From NCBI RefSeq assembly GCF_026151205.1, contig NC_087073.1, positions 10,238,411-10,302,410 on the forward strand: DNA of 64,000 nt, written 5' to 3'. A program made the translations under genes and the position numbers. Of the stretch, positions 1-13,348 are shown in pieces (the first letter of the stretch is position 1; the number at the start of each line of letters is the position of its first letter). Below the pieces are notes generated by a model that was not told the DNA's origin, did no database searches, and saw nothing but the letters and a program-made list of their open reading frames with translations. Origin of the DNA: Bolinopsis microptera (Eukaryota; Ctenophora; Tentaculata; Lobata; Bolinopsidae).

Positions 1-224
1 ACAATTATATAATCATAAATCTGAGACTAGAACCCTCAATCTGGTACATTTCAGAGATTCTTGTATCTGACTTCTGCTGCTTACTACGATGGCAAGAACG
101 TCATGGGATTGGTGACAGGTTAATTTAGCATCCATTTAAATTTCCCCTTCATACTTAAACTTTCCTTAACACTGTTCTTAGTTTGTCCTTTAATGTTTGA
201 GAACTGTTCTAAAGCAGAGGAAAC

Positions 225-740
225 TGTGCCCCAAGTGTGCCCCAAGTGTGCCCCAAGTGTGCCCCAAGTGTGCCCCAAGTGTGCCCCAAGTGTGCCCCAA
301 GTGTGCCCCAGCTGTGTCCCAGCTGTGTCCCAGCTGTTTTCCCCGCCTATGCCCCAAGTGTGCCCCAAGTAACTTTTTGCCCCAAGTGTGCCCCAGGAAT
401 TTCAATTTTGTGCCCCAAGTGTGCCTAGCTAGATTACCAAGTGTGCCCCAAGTGTGCCCCAGCTGTGTCCCAACTGTTTTCCCCGCCTATGCCCCAAGTG
501 TGCCCCAAGTTACTTTTTGCCTCAAGTGTGCCCCAAGAATTTTAATTTTGTGCCCCAAGTGTGCCTAGCTAGATTACCAAGTGTGCCCCAAGTGTGCCCC
601 AGCTGTGTCCCATCGGTTTTCCCCGCCTATGCCCCAAGTGTGCCCCAAGTAACTTTTTGCCTCAAGTGTGCCCCAAGAATTTCAATTTTGTGCCCAAATT
701 GTGCCCCAAGAATTTCAATTTTGTGCCCAAAGTGTGCCTA
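225..740. repeat. 11-bp minisatellite with 140-bp higher-order repeat
   Basis: Tandem units of the form CCCCAAGTGTG (11 bp) begin near 225 and change into a higher-order repeat. The landmark CCCCGCCTAT recurs at 341, 481 and 621, giving an exact 140-bp period. Because 11 is not a multiple of 3, the array is open in several frames and yields Cys/Pro-rich translations. These are repeat artefacts. The array probably lies in the intron upstream of the exon at 904. Confidence 0.9.
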
Positions 741-759
741 GCTGGATTACCAAATTCCC

Positions 760-903
760 TAACTTGTTGATAATAACCTTATCTCTGTACACAATGTAAC
801 TTGTTGATAATAACCTTATCTCTGTACACTGTGTAACTTGTTGATAATAACCTTATCTCTGTACACTGTGTAACTTGTTGATTATAACCTTATCTCTGTA
901 CAG
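760..903. repeat. 37-bp tandem repeat carrying the intron's acceptor region
   Basis: Four copies of a 37-bp unit start at 760, 797, 834 and 871. Each contains a pyrimidine-rich stretch ending in tctctgtaca. The last copy ends in CAG and is used as the splice acceptor of the exon at 904. The earlier copies end in CAC and so lack the AG. The 3' end of the intron has therefore been tandemly duplicated. Confidence 0.88.
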
Positions 904-1482
904 GTCACATCATAGTACCTAACAAGAAAAAGAGTCTAGAGATAGTGGAGCGGGTGTTCAACTCGGCTGTAACAGCTATGGAGTGTGTTACAGACAAGGG
1001 GGGTAACTTGGTCATATTCGCGGGGAGCAAGGACGGTATTATCAAGGTAAGGGTTACAAATAATAATATTACAAATAATTAGCATAAGTAATGAGTATAA
1101 GTAATGAGTATAAATATTTGTAGATCTAATATTACTTATTAGATCATAATAAAATGATCCAATATCTTATAGTAAAACCTTATCATAGTATTATAAGCCA
1201 TTATAAGTACCCCTAAAATAATTATGACACTGTATCCTAATCAATAGTTAATTAACGTACCTTTAAACTCTCTTTCTAAACATCTGTCTACCCCAGGTGT
1301 TAACAGCTGACCTGAAGGTGATGGGAATGTACCACACAAACGGTCCTGTCACCGTCCTCCGTGTTCTACGCCACCCTAACCGCCGAACCTACGACAAGGT
1401 GCCCGTTGTGGCTGGAGACAAGTGTGGCTGTGTCCACTTCCTTAAGTGGTACCCTCCCAAACGTAGCGTGGAGCTCAACTAG
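904..1482 (+). CDS. C-terminal exons of a WD40/beta-propeller protein (partial)
   Basis: Two exons, 904-1046 and 1297-1482, are joined by a GT-AG intron and stay in one frame to a TAG stop. The first begins with two bases of a split codon, so more exons lie before the window. The joined peptide has propeller-like beta blades: NLVIFAGSKDGIIKVL, then VPVVAGDKCGCVHFLKW, ending in VELN. The 'AGSKDG..V' and 'AGD..G.VHFL' patterns resemble terminal WD40 blades of large NACHT/WD or similar scaffolds. Too little is visible to name the family. Confidence in the exons is high, in the propeller assignment moderate. Confidence 0.65.
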
Positions 1483-3249
1483 AACTACTTCTGTAGAGGA
1501 TCTAATGGGAGTGAAATGAAGTAATATCAGATGGGATCAGCTAAATGTGCAGGGAGAAATTATGAGAAATGGGAAAAAGAAATTTAATTAGTAAAGGTGA
1601 TGAGGAAATTTGTTGTTGACGGTGGATTTACCTGCTGATTTCAGCTGGGCCTGATGGTGTATAATAGTTGGTAGACCTTATCTACCAGCTATGTTGTAAT
1701 AACTCAATCTGTTATCAGAAATATGTTAAACTGTATTTGCTATTAGTTTGTGGTATCGTATTTTGTGAGTATGATTTACGATATTATTATGGAATGATTA
1801 CTAATCATGTGATATATTAATAGCTGTAGAATGTACAATTTGTACAATTTGAACATGTATTACGTAGTGTTATAACGGTATTTTCCTTGACCTTATCTAC
1901 ATGTTGTGTACTTTGTGTTACATATTTGAGAGCTGGGTCCGGTTATAATCTAATAATCTGTTGCTTCATATTAGATATGGTTTTTAGTGATACACCAGTA
2001 TACACCAGTATATAAGATAATTGTTAACTCTAGCTGGACTCCTGAAGCTTATAGTTGGTGTGAAATAGTACGTGTATATGATTTGGGGGCAGATCAAACT
2101 GTGTAAACTGTATTAACAACAATTTGCACAAGAAAGTGAAATGTTAGGAATGTGGCGTGTCATGCCGCCTGGATACCAGTCCAGCTATGTGACCCGCAAT
2201 ACTTCCAACATGCCCTCATATTTCTGGAAATTTGTAATAGTATGGAATTCATCATGACGTGGTCATTTGAAGCAATTTTGTGATGAATAAACTCAAAAAA
2301 CCGTAATTTGAAACTCAGAAAATGATTTGCTCTAATTTCCTGGAGATGAGTAACATCCCCAAATTGTATACATACCTACTACACGAAGCCATGCATTTAA
2401 ATAGTTCCGTGTACATTGTACTTCCAGGACTCATCAGGTCACCACCAAAAGTATTTGAGATTTGTACTGCTGGAAATTTGATCCGCCTTTGGATTATGGC
2501 GATAAGACTGTTTATTTGTTACATCACACCAATTTTTTGTATTTCCGATTTTCCATTCACTGCTTCACTGCATCAGTTTTCACGCTTATTGTATTACGCT
2601 TCATACCTCATGAGTTAATAATATTTTATCGATTTGACAGAAATTTCTATCATATTTCATTTGAAAATATTTGATCTAAGTTATGACTCGCTCATTTGGA
2701 AGTTAGTTTTTGCATGTGTTTTATATAGTTTTTGTTTTATGAGTTTTTGAATAAAATTGTTTTAACGTTTAGTGTATGATATAATAAAAGTTCAGATCTA
2801 CGTTTTCTTATAATAAATAATATAATAATTGAACATTAAGATTATTCATTACTACTGCATAATATGATACCCCGCATATTATATAGTCCACTACATATTC
2901 CCACAGTCGCCTCCCCCCTTATGTTGCTCTACACGCTCATTAAGCTATTAAAGTACCTTGTCAGTGGGCGTGTAGTAATGGTGTTTCTCTCTCCCTTATA
3001 TTGACCTGGACTGTATGACTGTGTGAGCGCTACCTGACGTTTTATGTCAGCTCTGCTCGCAGTTCCTTTTCTTGTATGCGAGGTTGTGCGTCTGCTTGTG
3101 CGTTTGTTCGTGCGTCGGTTTGCTTGCTGTATTATACTCATTTCAGTGATTCTTCTGTAGTCCGTGTTTTGAGTGTACATGTGAGAATTGTACATGATAA
3201 ATATAACACACGTAATGATTGTGTCAGTGACACTACTGTAACTCTCTCA

Positions 3250-3251
<2 letters not shown>
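1483..3251. other. 3' UTR and AT-rich intergenic DNA
   Basis: No exon-like ORF is seen. The first part is presumably the 3' UTR of the propeller gene; AATAAA-type signals occur near 2286 and 2750. Confidence 0.5.

Positions 3252-3319
<68 letters not shown>
3252..3319. repeat. (CT)n microsatellite
   Basis: An uninterrupted CT dinucleotide run of about 34 units. Confidence 0.97.
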
Positions 3320-3321
<2 letters not shown>

Positions 3322-4837
3322 TCTGTGTGATATATACAATTTACAGTGTGTGACTCAGCTGTGGTGTGTTCTAGATCATGTCACGAATAAAGTATCTTTT
3401 CTCCAGAGTAACAATCATTAGTACGATCCCTGTGTGCTGGAAGCTTTGTTAGCTGCAATCATTCTCACAATGATCTGATATTGTAACTAGATTTCCTAGA
3501 GTGTTTCAATCGAATTATTTCCTCTTCCTCGAGAGAGACTCGTAGAACATTTCGTGTTTTCCTCGAACTACTCTACGTTTTCTGTTAACCTTGTAAGTGA
3601 CACTGTCTACATTCACAAGAAATTTATATGAGCATTACTCAGAATACTGTACAGTAACTGCCGATGTGAAACTTATTGTTTAGTAGTAGGTGTCTGCATC
3701 ACTAATGATATATGTTCACTAGTTCCTGTTACCTGTGTTATGTTGTCACAAAATATCAGTCTACTGTTTTTTATTATCGTCACTGATCTTTTCTAGAAGT
3801 TAATTCCGTTGAGTAGGGTAGCTCCCTGGAATTGATGTGTTTCATAACTCTCATTAAATCATGTTGAAATGTTAAAACTCAAAATTCTGCCCCATTACGA
3901 GTTTCGTTTTGTTGAAGAGGCTGTTCGAATATTGTCGTGGATATGTTAGTAGTTTTATTATCGCTAGTTTATATTTTGTTTTTATTGTGATTATAGTTTG
4001 TTAGCTGTGCTAATGTAGCTTATTATTGGAACTTTGAAAGTTTGAAAATTTAGTATTCAAGTAATTTTTGCGTGTGTAAGTTTAAGTTTAAGTTTTCATT
4101 CCAAAATGACGTTTTACTCACGCTTCAAGTACAATTCCTGTTCGTATACTAAAGACGATCGTTTAACTTATATTACTGCTTAAATGTATTTAAAAAGCTG
4201 TTCTTGATTCCAATTACAATAATATCCTAAACAGACTCGCTAAATTTAACCTACAACTCTTATTCTAGGAACGATTATGACATGAAGACCTTACACACGG
4301 TGAGTTGAACATTTTCATCTTACTTTTATACAATGCACATATTTAACATATCTATGGATTTAAGATATATTTCAAAAATGCACAAGCTAGGAAGAAACTT
4401 CCACAAAATTTAGAACTGTCTGTTACTTAGTAGAGTAGAAGTAGTAGAGTAGAAATATTTGAATAAAATATATCTTAATATCTTAACAATTCAAAGAATT
4501 CAACCAGGAGTATAAAATGTAACACTTACAAAATACCTTTAGTATGCCTACTAAGTAAATAGATCTTGCAAAAATGCGAATAATTCAGGAGTATAATTGC
4601 GGACAATCTAGCAATACACGATAAATTAATATACATGACATATTATGCTTTGAATCGTCTACATTGTACTTCTCACAATAGCCACATAATTTTGCTAACA
4701 ATACTTTAATTAGTTAAAAGAGATAATTACATGTCATTGCTAAAGTGGTGTGTTATAATGTCGTTATTTTGCAGTAAAAACAACAGCATTCTCTTCATCC
4801 CTTTCTCATTTCGTCCTAACTCCTTACTGCAATCTGG
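3320..4837. other. AT-rich non-coding DNA, possible 5' part of the retrotransposon
   Basis: No gene is seen. The left end of the retrotransposon that follows cannot be placed by eye and may lie in this stretch. Confidence 0.4.
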
Positions 4838-7800
4838 TTGTTGTTTGAGTTGCTTTTTTTCATAGTTTCATTCATTGGACAGTACTCTCCTTTGGATGAA
4901 ATGCTGGAATCGTGCCAGGTTTCAGACACAGCGATTCGAATACATCAACGGACTCCGTATTTACCATCTCCAATAAAAAGTGAGCATGATGACATACCAG
5001 CAGAATGTACGGAGTTTAAAGAACAAATTGACAGTTGCTATGAGGAAATTGTACACTGGAAAAAGAATATTTTTGAGCCCCCAACATGTAAGATAGGGAG
5101 GGAATTTGTAAAGGAATTATCTACGTGGCTTGAACATTTTAATATAGGATCAGTTTATTAGTGTTCATCAATCAAAACATTTATTGTCCTTCCTGCTCTG
5201 CTTCTGCAAAAGCCATCCGCAAAAAGTAAAAAAGCTGAACATAAAGTCCTGTTGAAAAAACGGTTAGAATTATGGAGGCAGGGGAATATTTCTGCACTTA
5301 TGAGGGAAGCAAGAACTATACAACGACAACTAGCGAGGAGCTCTCGGAAGCAAGAAAAGGATTGTGCGAGAAAATTTGCCAACCTCATGTTTGAAGGGAA
5401 AGTCAGCTCTGCGGTGCGCATGTTGTGTGATAACGATAACAAAGGAATACTAGAAATGTCTACAGAGACTATGGACCAGCTATTGAAGAAGCATCCAGAA
5501 CCAATGCCTATAGTGGAGAATAGTTTACTTTTTGGACCGATCGAGGAAATAGAAGAATCGTTGTTTTATAATATAGACGAGACAATGGTATTTAGGGCGG
5601 CAAAATTTACTAACGGTTCTGCTGGACCATCACAAACTGATGCTGATTTTTTTAGATTCATTTTGACGCATAAGAATTTTAAAGAAGAGGGAAAGAAACT
5701 GAGAGATGAGATTGCTAAGTTTGCAAGGTTGATCGCGTCAAAACCGTATAATCCTGATCTGTTGGACTCCTACGTTAACAGTAGACTCATCCCGCTTAAC
5801 AAGTGCCCAGGGGTGAGGCCAATAGGAATAGGGGAAACTTTTAGACGAATAGTGGGAAAATGTTTGAGTTGGGAATTGAAAACAGCGATCCAAGTTGCTG
5901 CTGGACCACTGCAGGTTTGTACAGGACTAAAAAGTGGATCGGAAGCGGCAGTACATTACATGCGGGAGCAATTCGAAACAGAATCTGCAGAAGCAGTGAT
6001 TTTAGTTGACGCCAGTAACGCTTTTAATTCTGTTAACAGACAAGCTCTCTTACACAACGTGAGAGTACTATGCCCGGAGTTGAGCATGATTGCAATCAAC
6101 ATGTACCGGAAACCATGCCGGCTATTTGTTGGGGGAGCTGAAATCCCGAGTCGGGAGGGTACAACCCAGGGCGATAACCTGGCAATGTCGCTTTTTGCCA
6201 TTGCAACTCTACCAGTACTACGGAAATTAGAAGATCACGAAAAAGTGGCACAAGTATGGTTAGCAGATGACGCCACAGGAGTGGGTACTCTTCACGCACT
6301 TTTAGGATGGTGGAAAGATATCATTGAAGAAGGACTTAAGTATGGCTACTTCGTGAACCAGGAGAAATCTTGCTTGATCCTGAAAAATCCCGAACATTTA
6401 CATACAGCTCAGGAAATATTTTCCGATTGCAATATAGATATCAGAATAGATGGTCAAAGGCATTTAGGAGCTGTGCTGGGGACGCCTGAATTCAAGGATA
6501 CCTACATTAACAACCTTGTATGTGAGTGGAGTGATATGCTAAAAAAGTTAGTACAGTTTGCCAAATCACAGCCTCAGGCAGCCTACGCTTGTTTTACGCA
6601 CGGTGTCCGCCACAAATTTACATATTTTATGAGGACACTAGATATCAGCTCTTATATGGGCCCTCTTGACAAAATAATCACTCATGAGCTTATTCCAACT
6701 ATATTTGGTTGTCCAGTATCTCCTATACACCGAGAGCTTATGTCATTACCATTAAAGAACGGAGGTATGGGAATGCCACAGTTGGAGTATCTAGCGAAAA
6801 GAGAACATGCTGCATCGCTTTTGGTAACCCGGGGACTGGTAAATTCCATGAAAGGAAAATCTCTTGCTACAACTGACACGGAATCGAGAGATGAGCTTCA
6901 AGATATGTTAAAACAGCGTGTTTTGGAATATAAAGAACAACAAGAGGAGATACTTAAAAAGGTTGACAAGAAGACTGCAAGGATTTTGGAGCAGATTAGC
7001 GAACCAGGGAGCTCAAATTGGCTCTCATGTCTACCACTAAGAAAACATGGTTTCGTTCTAAATAAATCTGAATTTAGGGATTCTATCAGATTGCGATACA
7101 ACTTAGATCTGGATCGTTTACCTTCACACTGTCCATGTGGAAAAACGTTTGATGTGAACCATTCTCTAAATTGCCATCTTGGTGGCTACATCATTATCAG
7201 ACACAACGAAATTAGGGATTTTTTAAGAGGCTTGTTGAAGACGGTTTGCTCGGACGTGGAAGTTGAACCTCAGCTTCAAGAACTAGAAGGAGAGCAGTTC
7301 ACGAGGTCTTCGACACTTACGGGTGACCAGGCGAGACCGGATATAAAAGCTCGTGGTTTCTATAGGGCAGGCCAAGTGGCTTTTTTCGATGTTAAGGTAA
7401 TTAATCCTAATTCTAATTCCTACCTTCAACATTCGACAAAGAAAGTCATGGAGAATGCCGAGAAACAGAAATCCAGATGTTACAACGAAAGGATTTTAAA
7501 TGTAGAGCACGGATCATTTGCTCCATTAATCTACTCAGTGACGGGTGGCATGGGACCGCAGGCTAAGACGTTCGAGAAACTACTATGCAATAAACTTGCA
7601 TATAAACAAAAACAGAATTACAACGATATTATTAATTATTATCGGTGTAAGTTATCTTTTTTAATTAGAAAAATGATTTTATTATGTATAAGAGGATCTA
7701 GAAAAACCTCAAATAGAACTGTAGAATTATCTAACATGGATGATTTAGAATTTAACTCTTTCGAATCGAAAGTTAATTAATTTTTTCAGTCCCATGGACT

Positions 7801-7890
7801 GGTTTTTATTTTTGACAATGATGATATTCATTATATATAACCTGTAATACTATTCTGTATATATCTAATTTCGTTTTCCAAAAAAAAAAC
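4838..7890 (+). mobile_element. Non-LTR retrotransposon with restriction-like endonuclease
   Basis: One long reading frame runs from about 4838 to the TAA at 7778-7780, broken only by a TAG at 5159-5161. It encodes a reverse transcriptase followed by a Cys/His cluster and a PD-(D/E)XK-type endonuclease, the domain order of single-ORF R2/NeSL-type non-LTR elements. A short A-rich stretch near 7879 may mark the 3' tail. No target-site duplication could be identified, so both ends are approximate. Confidence 0.75.
4899..7780 (+). CDS. Reverse transcriptase/endonuclease ORF with one in-frame stop
   Basis: The first ATG in frame is near 4899. A TAG at 5159-5161 interrupts the frame, which then continues unchanged for over 870 codons. 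The N-terminal part carries a conserved block (FIVLPALLLQKPS, then RLELW and IQRQLA). RT motifs follow: RPIGIGETFRRIVG; the catalytic aspartate in VILVDASNAFNSV (about 6003-6040); GTTQGDNLAMSLF; and ADDA in VWLADDATG (about 6255-6280). Downstream are a Cys/His cluster (CPCGKTF...NHSLNCHLGG...RHNEIRD, from about 7131) and an endonuclease core (RPDIKARGFYR...FFDVKV, about 7335-7395). All key residues are present. The element is either a slightly decayed copy or one that uses readthrough. Confidence 0.8.
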
Positions 7891-9167
7891 TCCTTTATAA
7901 TTCTCTTTGTGACCGTTTGTGAGCTATGTAGTATGTACCTGTATAAAATATCGTAACCGTATGTGGTAATTTGTTAGTCGGGGATGTGTACTTTGCTGAA
8001 CGTAATTATATAATAATATAATAATATAATGTATAACTTATCGTATATAAGATAATGTATAATGGAAATTAGTTACTTAGTAGTCTGGTATTTGTAGGAG
8101 TCCGGAGAAATACATATTATTTTGTAATTAGTGGTGGTTTTGTTGTAGTTTTTTACTGAGAAGGCCGTTACACAATACTTAGAACAATTAGCCTTACGTT
8201 GTGTGTTTCCCTTCTTGTCCAAAAGCATTGTTTTTTTTGTTGTTGTTGGGGACCGGCCCGAAGTACCAGCCAATGTTTACTAAAAATATATACAATAAGT
8301 GTTATCAATTCAAAGTCAAAAACTCTCACAAGTGACAAGATTAGATATTATTGAAACGATTAAATTTGTACTTAGATCAATGTTAGCCACGTTTTGACAA
8401 AGGTTTAAATCACAACCCTTTATCTGAACACCTTATCCTAACCACACTTCATTAACCTTGTGTAATGCCTGTCAAGTGTCGAGTGCTTTGTATTTTGGCA
8501 ACCACACTCACAGTTTATGTTATTTTTGGCAGGGTAACTATGGTAACTATGGTAGTATCGACTACTTAGCTGGAAATCACTTGTAAACTTCCTCCCATAT
8601 TTGTACCGTAGTTAATCGTATAATATGTGATAGCCAACCCGGGGCCGTGATAATTAATCAATCAAACTTATGATTATTTGAGCTTTGCAGTAATCAAGAC
8701 AAATGTGACATAATCTCTGTGCTATTAAACATCAATCTTTATTGCTTTGCTATTTCCTCCGCATAAGTTTAATCCACCAATACGGTATAATGTGCTCCTC
8801 GGATCAGCCATTCTGTCAAGAATGAGATAATTGCGATCCTTTTCATCTTACTAATCTATATTGACATCAGCACATTTTCGTTTTGTTGTAATGCCTTCCA
8901 TTTGCTTGCGCCGTGCTTCATAGGGCTTGATTCGCTACTTCACTTACCATTATCGTTATGATTTCCTTGAACGGGGCTTCCAAACAGGAAATCAGTGTGC
9001 TGTTTTGAGTTTTGTCAGTTCAGCAAATACTTAACACAAGTTGTGCAACGTTATCGCTGAAAAGTGAAACTTGTTGAGCGTTATATTGTGAGGATTGTGG
9101 TTTATAGGATTCGAGATTTATGTCGACCTTACCGCTTGACTTTGTCCTTAACGTCCTAAGTACACAA

Positions 9168-9190
9168 AAGGCTATATATTATATAGCCTT
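9168..9190. repeat. 23-bp perfect palindrome
   Basis: AAGGCTATATA-T-TATATAGCCTT: two 11-bp arms around one central base. Confidence 0.9.
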
Positions 9191-9861
9191 AGTGATAGAG
9201 AGCACTAAACTATAATATAGTCCTATTCTAGTATACTCAGCTATACTAGGAAACACTAGCTTCTTAAGATCGATATAGAATGTATTAATAGAAAGTTAGA
9301 GAGGCAGCTAGTAGCTGTGTAGACAGCTAAGTGCTATTTTCACTCTTAATGTTTTAGTGCTTATTGTTTGTTATCTGTTTAATATTTTGAACTATTAGTA
9401 TTTGTCGTTGTCTGCTTTTATTGTGTTATAATAAAATGACAATGGTACGCTTTACTTTTATATGGTAAATTAATTCAATGTTCTAAATAACTATAACCAA
9501 TAACCTTTGCCACGTGAAAATGTAAAAGTGTTTCGTCGCATTATAACTTTATCCAGACTTTGTGCCTTTTCTGCGTTCTTATCTCCTCGCATGGCTCCAC
9601 TCCGCTTCACCAGCTCCATTTACTTGAATGTTCCTATTTTTACCACAATATTACATTTATCACGTCAGTACTTGTATTGCTGGGGACCGTCTGTATCGTG
9701 TTCTTTGTTTCCTTTCTAAAAAACTCTTTACTAGCTTGAGTCTCTGCTAAGTTCAGTTTTAGATCTGAGTTTCGCAAGTTTGATGACCTGCCAGACAGAA
9801 TATCTTTATAAATTCGAAGTGTGATTTCAATTTGGCTGCCTGGTTTACACCAGACACACGC

Positions 9862-9935
9862 ACGTGATTGGTCGATCCAAGATCACGTGACTAAATGAGG
9901 GCTTCCTATTCGCTAATCACAGGTCACACACGTGA
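9862..9935. promoter_or_regulatory. Cluster of CACGTG E-boxes with a CCAAT-box motif
   Basis: Within about 75 bp there are three CACGTG cores (one as TCACGTGA) and an ATTGG (inverted CCAAT). This spacing resembles a promoter or enhancer bound by bHLH-zip and NF-Y factors. No transcript start can be assigned, so this is motif evidence only. Confidence 0.25.
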
Positions 9936-12236
9936 GTGTCTGCCAGTACACCATCTCCCGGCATATCCTACTTGAATGTTTCGTTTAGCTCGTGGAACGT
10001 GTACTCTGTTTATTAGCCGTCTTGTTGGTTTATTCGTGATAATACATGAACATCTAATTTAAATGAAGCTGCTGGTGCGTAATACAGGTACAACGATCAA
10101 AAGCACGACTAAAAGCTCGAATCCTCTTTAAACAAATTGAATTTCTACGATTCTACTCGCCCATCTGATTGGGTGCTGGATGCCGGTACCATCCAACTGC
10201 CACCTGATGACGTGTCCCACTACAATTAATATAATTACTTTGTGCAATACGTTAATACCTTGGTTCTGTTTCAAGTAGCTTTGGTAATATTTCGTTTCTC
10301 ATACCTAGGCCAGTTACGTACTTACTAGCACTTTCTTCTGCAAGCAGAACGAATAGAACTATATTCTATTTAAAAAAGCAACTGCAGATGTAATTACCTA
10401 ATATAGAGGTGAAATCAGCATCTTCGTGACGAAACATCTTTACTTACGTCAAGCCTCAAGGGGTTGCATTTTGTTTCATAATGCACGATACTTGAATAGA
10501 TTTACTTCGAATACTTGAATATTTTAATATTTTAGTTTCAATGCAAACCAAATCTTTTGTGTTTCTGTAATTTCACTTACCCAGTTCATTTTGATCCCCC
10601 GACATCAATCTTCTGTCTCGAATAAGGTTGTAGCCCCTAATGCACCCTATAGAGATCTAAAGATATTGCAAAATCATTGTCTCTTGCAGATTCTTGCATA
10701 CAGTTAACTCCTTTATAAAATTATACGTCTCCTAACCTCACCTGAGATTGGCTAAAAGGTTCCTGCAAGTCCCTATATTTTGTACATAGTTACATCGCAA
10801 AGCACTTTGATTATATTAAACTGCTGGTTAGCTGCTTCTTCAGCTTTACTATATCAATCGTTTTTGGATATCTTTAGTTTCGTTCGTATATATATTACAT
10901 GAACTTTGGATTGGGTGATTCAGTTCATTCGCAACCTTCAAAATACTGTCACGTGGCAAGTTGAGCCAATTTTAGTTTCTGTTTGTTACATATTTTAAAT
11001 ATTTACAACATGTTAAATATTTAAATTCACCACTCGCGTGCTCTCACTCGTGCTCTTGCATCGACCTGTAAATTAACACTGCGCTGTGTGCAAAGAGATT
11101 TGCACAAAGCTTATATCGATCAAGATTCTTGTCTCATTTGAGCAGCTATCAGTCGTTATGTATTGTTCACATTTAAATTGTACACACTACACACGTACTG
11201 AGTTCTTAATTCTAACTCATGCGAGGAAAATTCTGTGAGACCGCAGATCTGGCAACCCGCCAAGTAGATCACAGGATCGGAATGTGAAATTGAGAGCACG
11301 TGATATTGACAATTCTGAACGAGCTGTAGCTTTCTTGAAGAGTCTCTATTTAAGTTATTGTTGTGTTGTGAGTTACACAAATGCCATTATAAGACATAAC
11401 GGAGTTACATCTGATGAGCATTGAGATGTTAAAATGTTTCTTGTTTGTTGAATTGGTAATCATGTATGTGATCAAGAAGCTAACCTGAAAACGCGATTAC
11501 ATGACAGCAATTTAGTTTCCTGTATCGCAAGTAACAAAGTTACAATACTTGTATCCATCCTAATGTAAACTCAAAGGTCTCATATCTTGCTGTTCACTGT
11601 TGCAGGTATCATTCAGTTTGCAAACTTATTCTTCTTTTTGTCTTATACCTTTTCGGGAATGATTGCTATTCTGAGAAGAGCTTTATTGCAATTGAACAAA
11701 CAATTTGCGTGACTCGAGCGTCATTCAAACCAAGTATGATGCAATGAATCTTATCTATGTAGATTTAATTTCACAGCATGTACACTTGCTACCAAAGATA
11801 ATCCATCTCAAATTACACTTCTATTTGTTTACGATCTAGAAGCTTCTTACATGTAGACAGACGTGTCTCCTGTAAGTCGAATCCTTGCCACCGCAAATAG
11901 CCCGCTTCTGCTCCACGATAATAACTTCGCCATCTGCAAATGCATGTAAATGATGTATTTATCGTGCACGCGTGATGTAAATCGTACAATGAGAATACAG
12001 AAACCTGGAACTGGACCAATACATGCATGGTGCCTAATAATCACGTGACAATAGTTTCATGGTACTCACCGGTCACGTGACCCATACTTTCGAGTGAAAT
12101 TAAATTGACTTCTGGGGATTGACAATGTCCTGATTTCTCGAATACAATACCTGCCAAGATTGCATTGTCCATTGTGTTGATATTAATTGTATTGCTTGGT
12201 AAGTATTACTTTGCTGCGAGCTCCACAACCTGTCCT

Positions 12237-12281
12237 CCATTAGTCTGCCATTAGTCTGACATTAGTCTGCCATTAGTCTTC
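12237..12281. repeat. Short tandem repeat, CCATTAGTCTG type
   Basis: Four near-identical units of about 11-13 bp (CATTAGTCTG core). Confidence 0.8.
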
Positions 12282-12373
12282 CTCTGGGTGTTACCTCTGT
12301 TTTACAGTGATGATTCGTAAAAGTCAGGCTCCGGATTTGTCGTCACTGGTCAGTCAAGCTAGTTCTAGACTCC

Positions 12374-12460
12374 AGTTCTAGTTCTAGTTCTAGTTCTAGT
12401 TCTAGTTCTAGTTCTAGTTCTAGTTCTAGTTCTAGTTCTAGTTCTAGTTCTAGTTCTAGT
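12374..12460. repeat. (AGTTCT)n hexanucleotide microsatellite
   Basis: About 14.5 perfect copies of the hexamer. The open frames through it (Leu-Glu repeats) are artefacts. Confidence 0.95.
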
Positions 12461-13348
12461 TTGGTTCTAGTGACCCTGTTCTCAATTAAACTAGGGTTAA
12501 GTCCCACCCTGGTCGTTGTAACCCACCCTTTCATAAATTCTTGGAACTCATTTCTTGGAACAGAGCCAAGTCACGTGGCCTGTACCCACACAAGTGCCCA
12601 AGTTAGCGGGAAACTTAATATGTAAGCTCATTGAGCCTACTTCCGTTTAAAACACAACCCTCTTAATGTAGGGCCCTCCGGTGGATTGGTATATAACTGT
12701 GTATATAATACAGTTTAATTAAGTTCAAATGTTACTGTAATTCGTGTTGTTAAGAAGTCCGCTAGTTTGCTGTCAAGTACTCTCAGTATTTAACAAGATT
12801 CCAGAGATAGTTATCTACTCCTGGACAGTGTTGTAAAGGTGTTGTTATTTGTTGAGTAGTATTTCCTTGGTTTCTCTCCCATCTGTACAATGTAATACAA
12901 TGTTCATTGATTCATTTGTAATCGTAGATCTCGGCTCGTACAGGCTTCCCTTCGTCCAATTTCACTTAATGATGTTAATGGAAAATGTCCAGCTAGTTTC
13001 CTAATTAAATGTAAATGCGTCTTGGCAGGCTGTTGGGTTATTCTGCGTACATTATTTTCCTTCTGTATAATTGTATATGAATTTGTGTGCATTGTTAATA
13101 TTACAGTTGGGTTGTGATTACTTGCCAAGCGTTTGGTTTTTGTTTACATTCCTTTGGGCTGACGTAGTGCGATCTAATACTTATGACTTTATCATTAGCT
13201 TGCTTAAATGCATCAACTATTCATCATTAGTCATTACTTCCTCATTACTGTCAAGTACATTGTCCCAACTTTCTGTAGCGCAATATTCTGAGTGGTTTAT
13301 CAGATGTTAACTATTACATTATATCATTTATATCTGCTCATTATTGAT

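Larger units (their letters stand above)
7891..12236. other. Gene-poor intergenic region
   Basis: No ORF with spliced or domain-like character was found on either strand. Composition is AT-rich with scattered short repeats. There is a palindrome at 9168-9190 and a CACGTG/CCAAT cluster near 9.9 kb. Confidence 0.5.

Noticed and set aside
197-741. Cys/Pro-rich ORFs (CPKCAPSVPQV repeats)
   Set aside because: Translation of an 11-bp minisatellite, open in many frames; no splice or start context.
4838-5161. Independent 107-aa host gene
   Set aside because: Same frame as the retrotransposon ORF that follows; conserved N-terminal element sequence split by one TAG.
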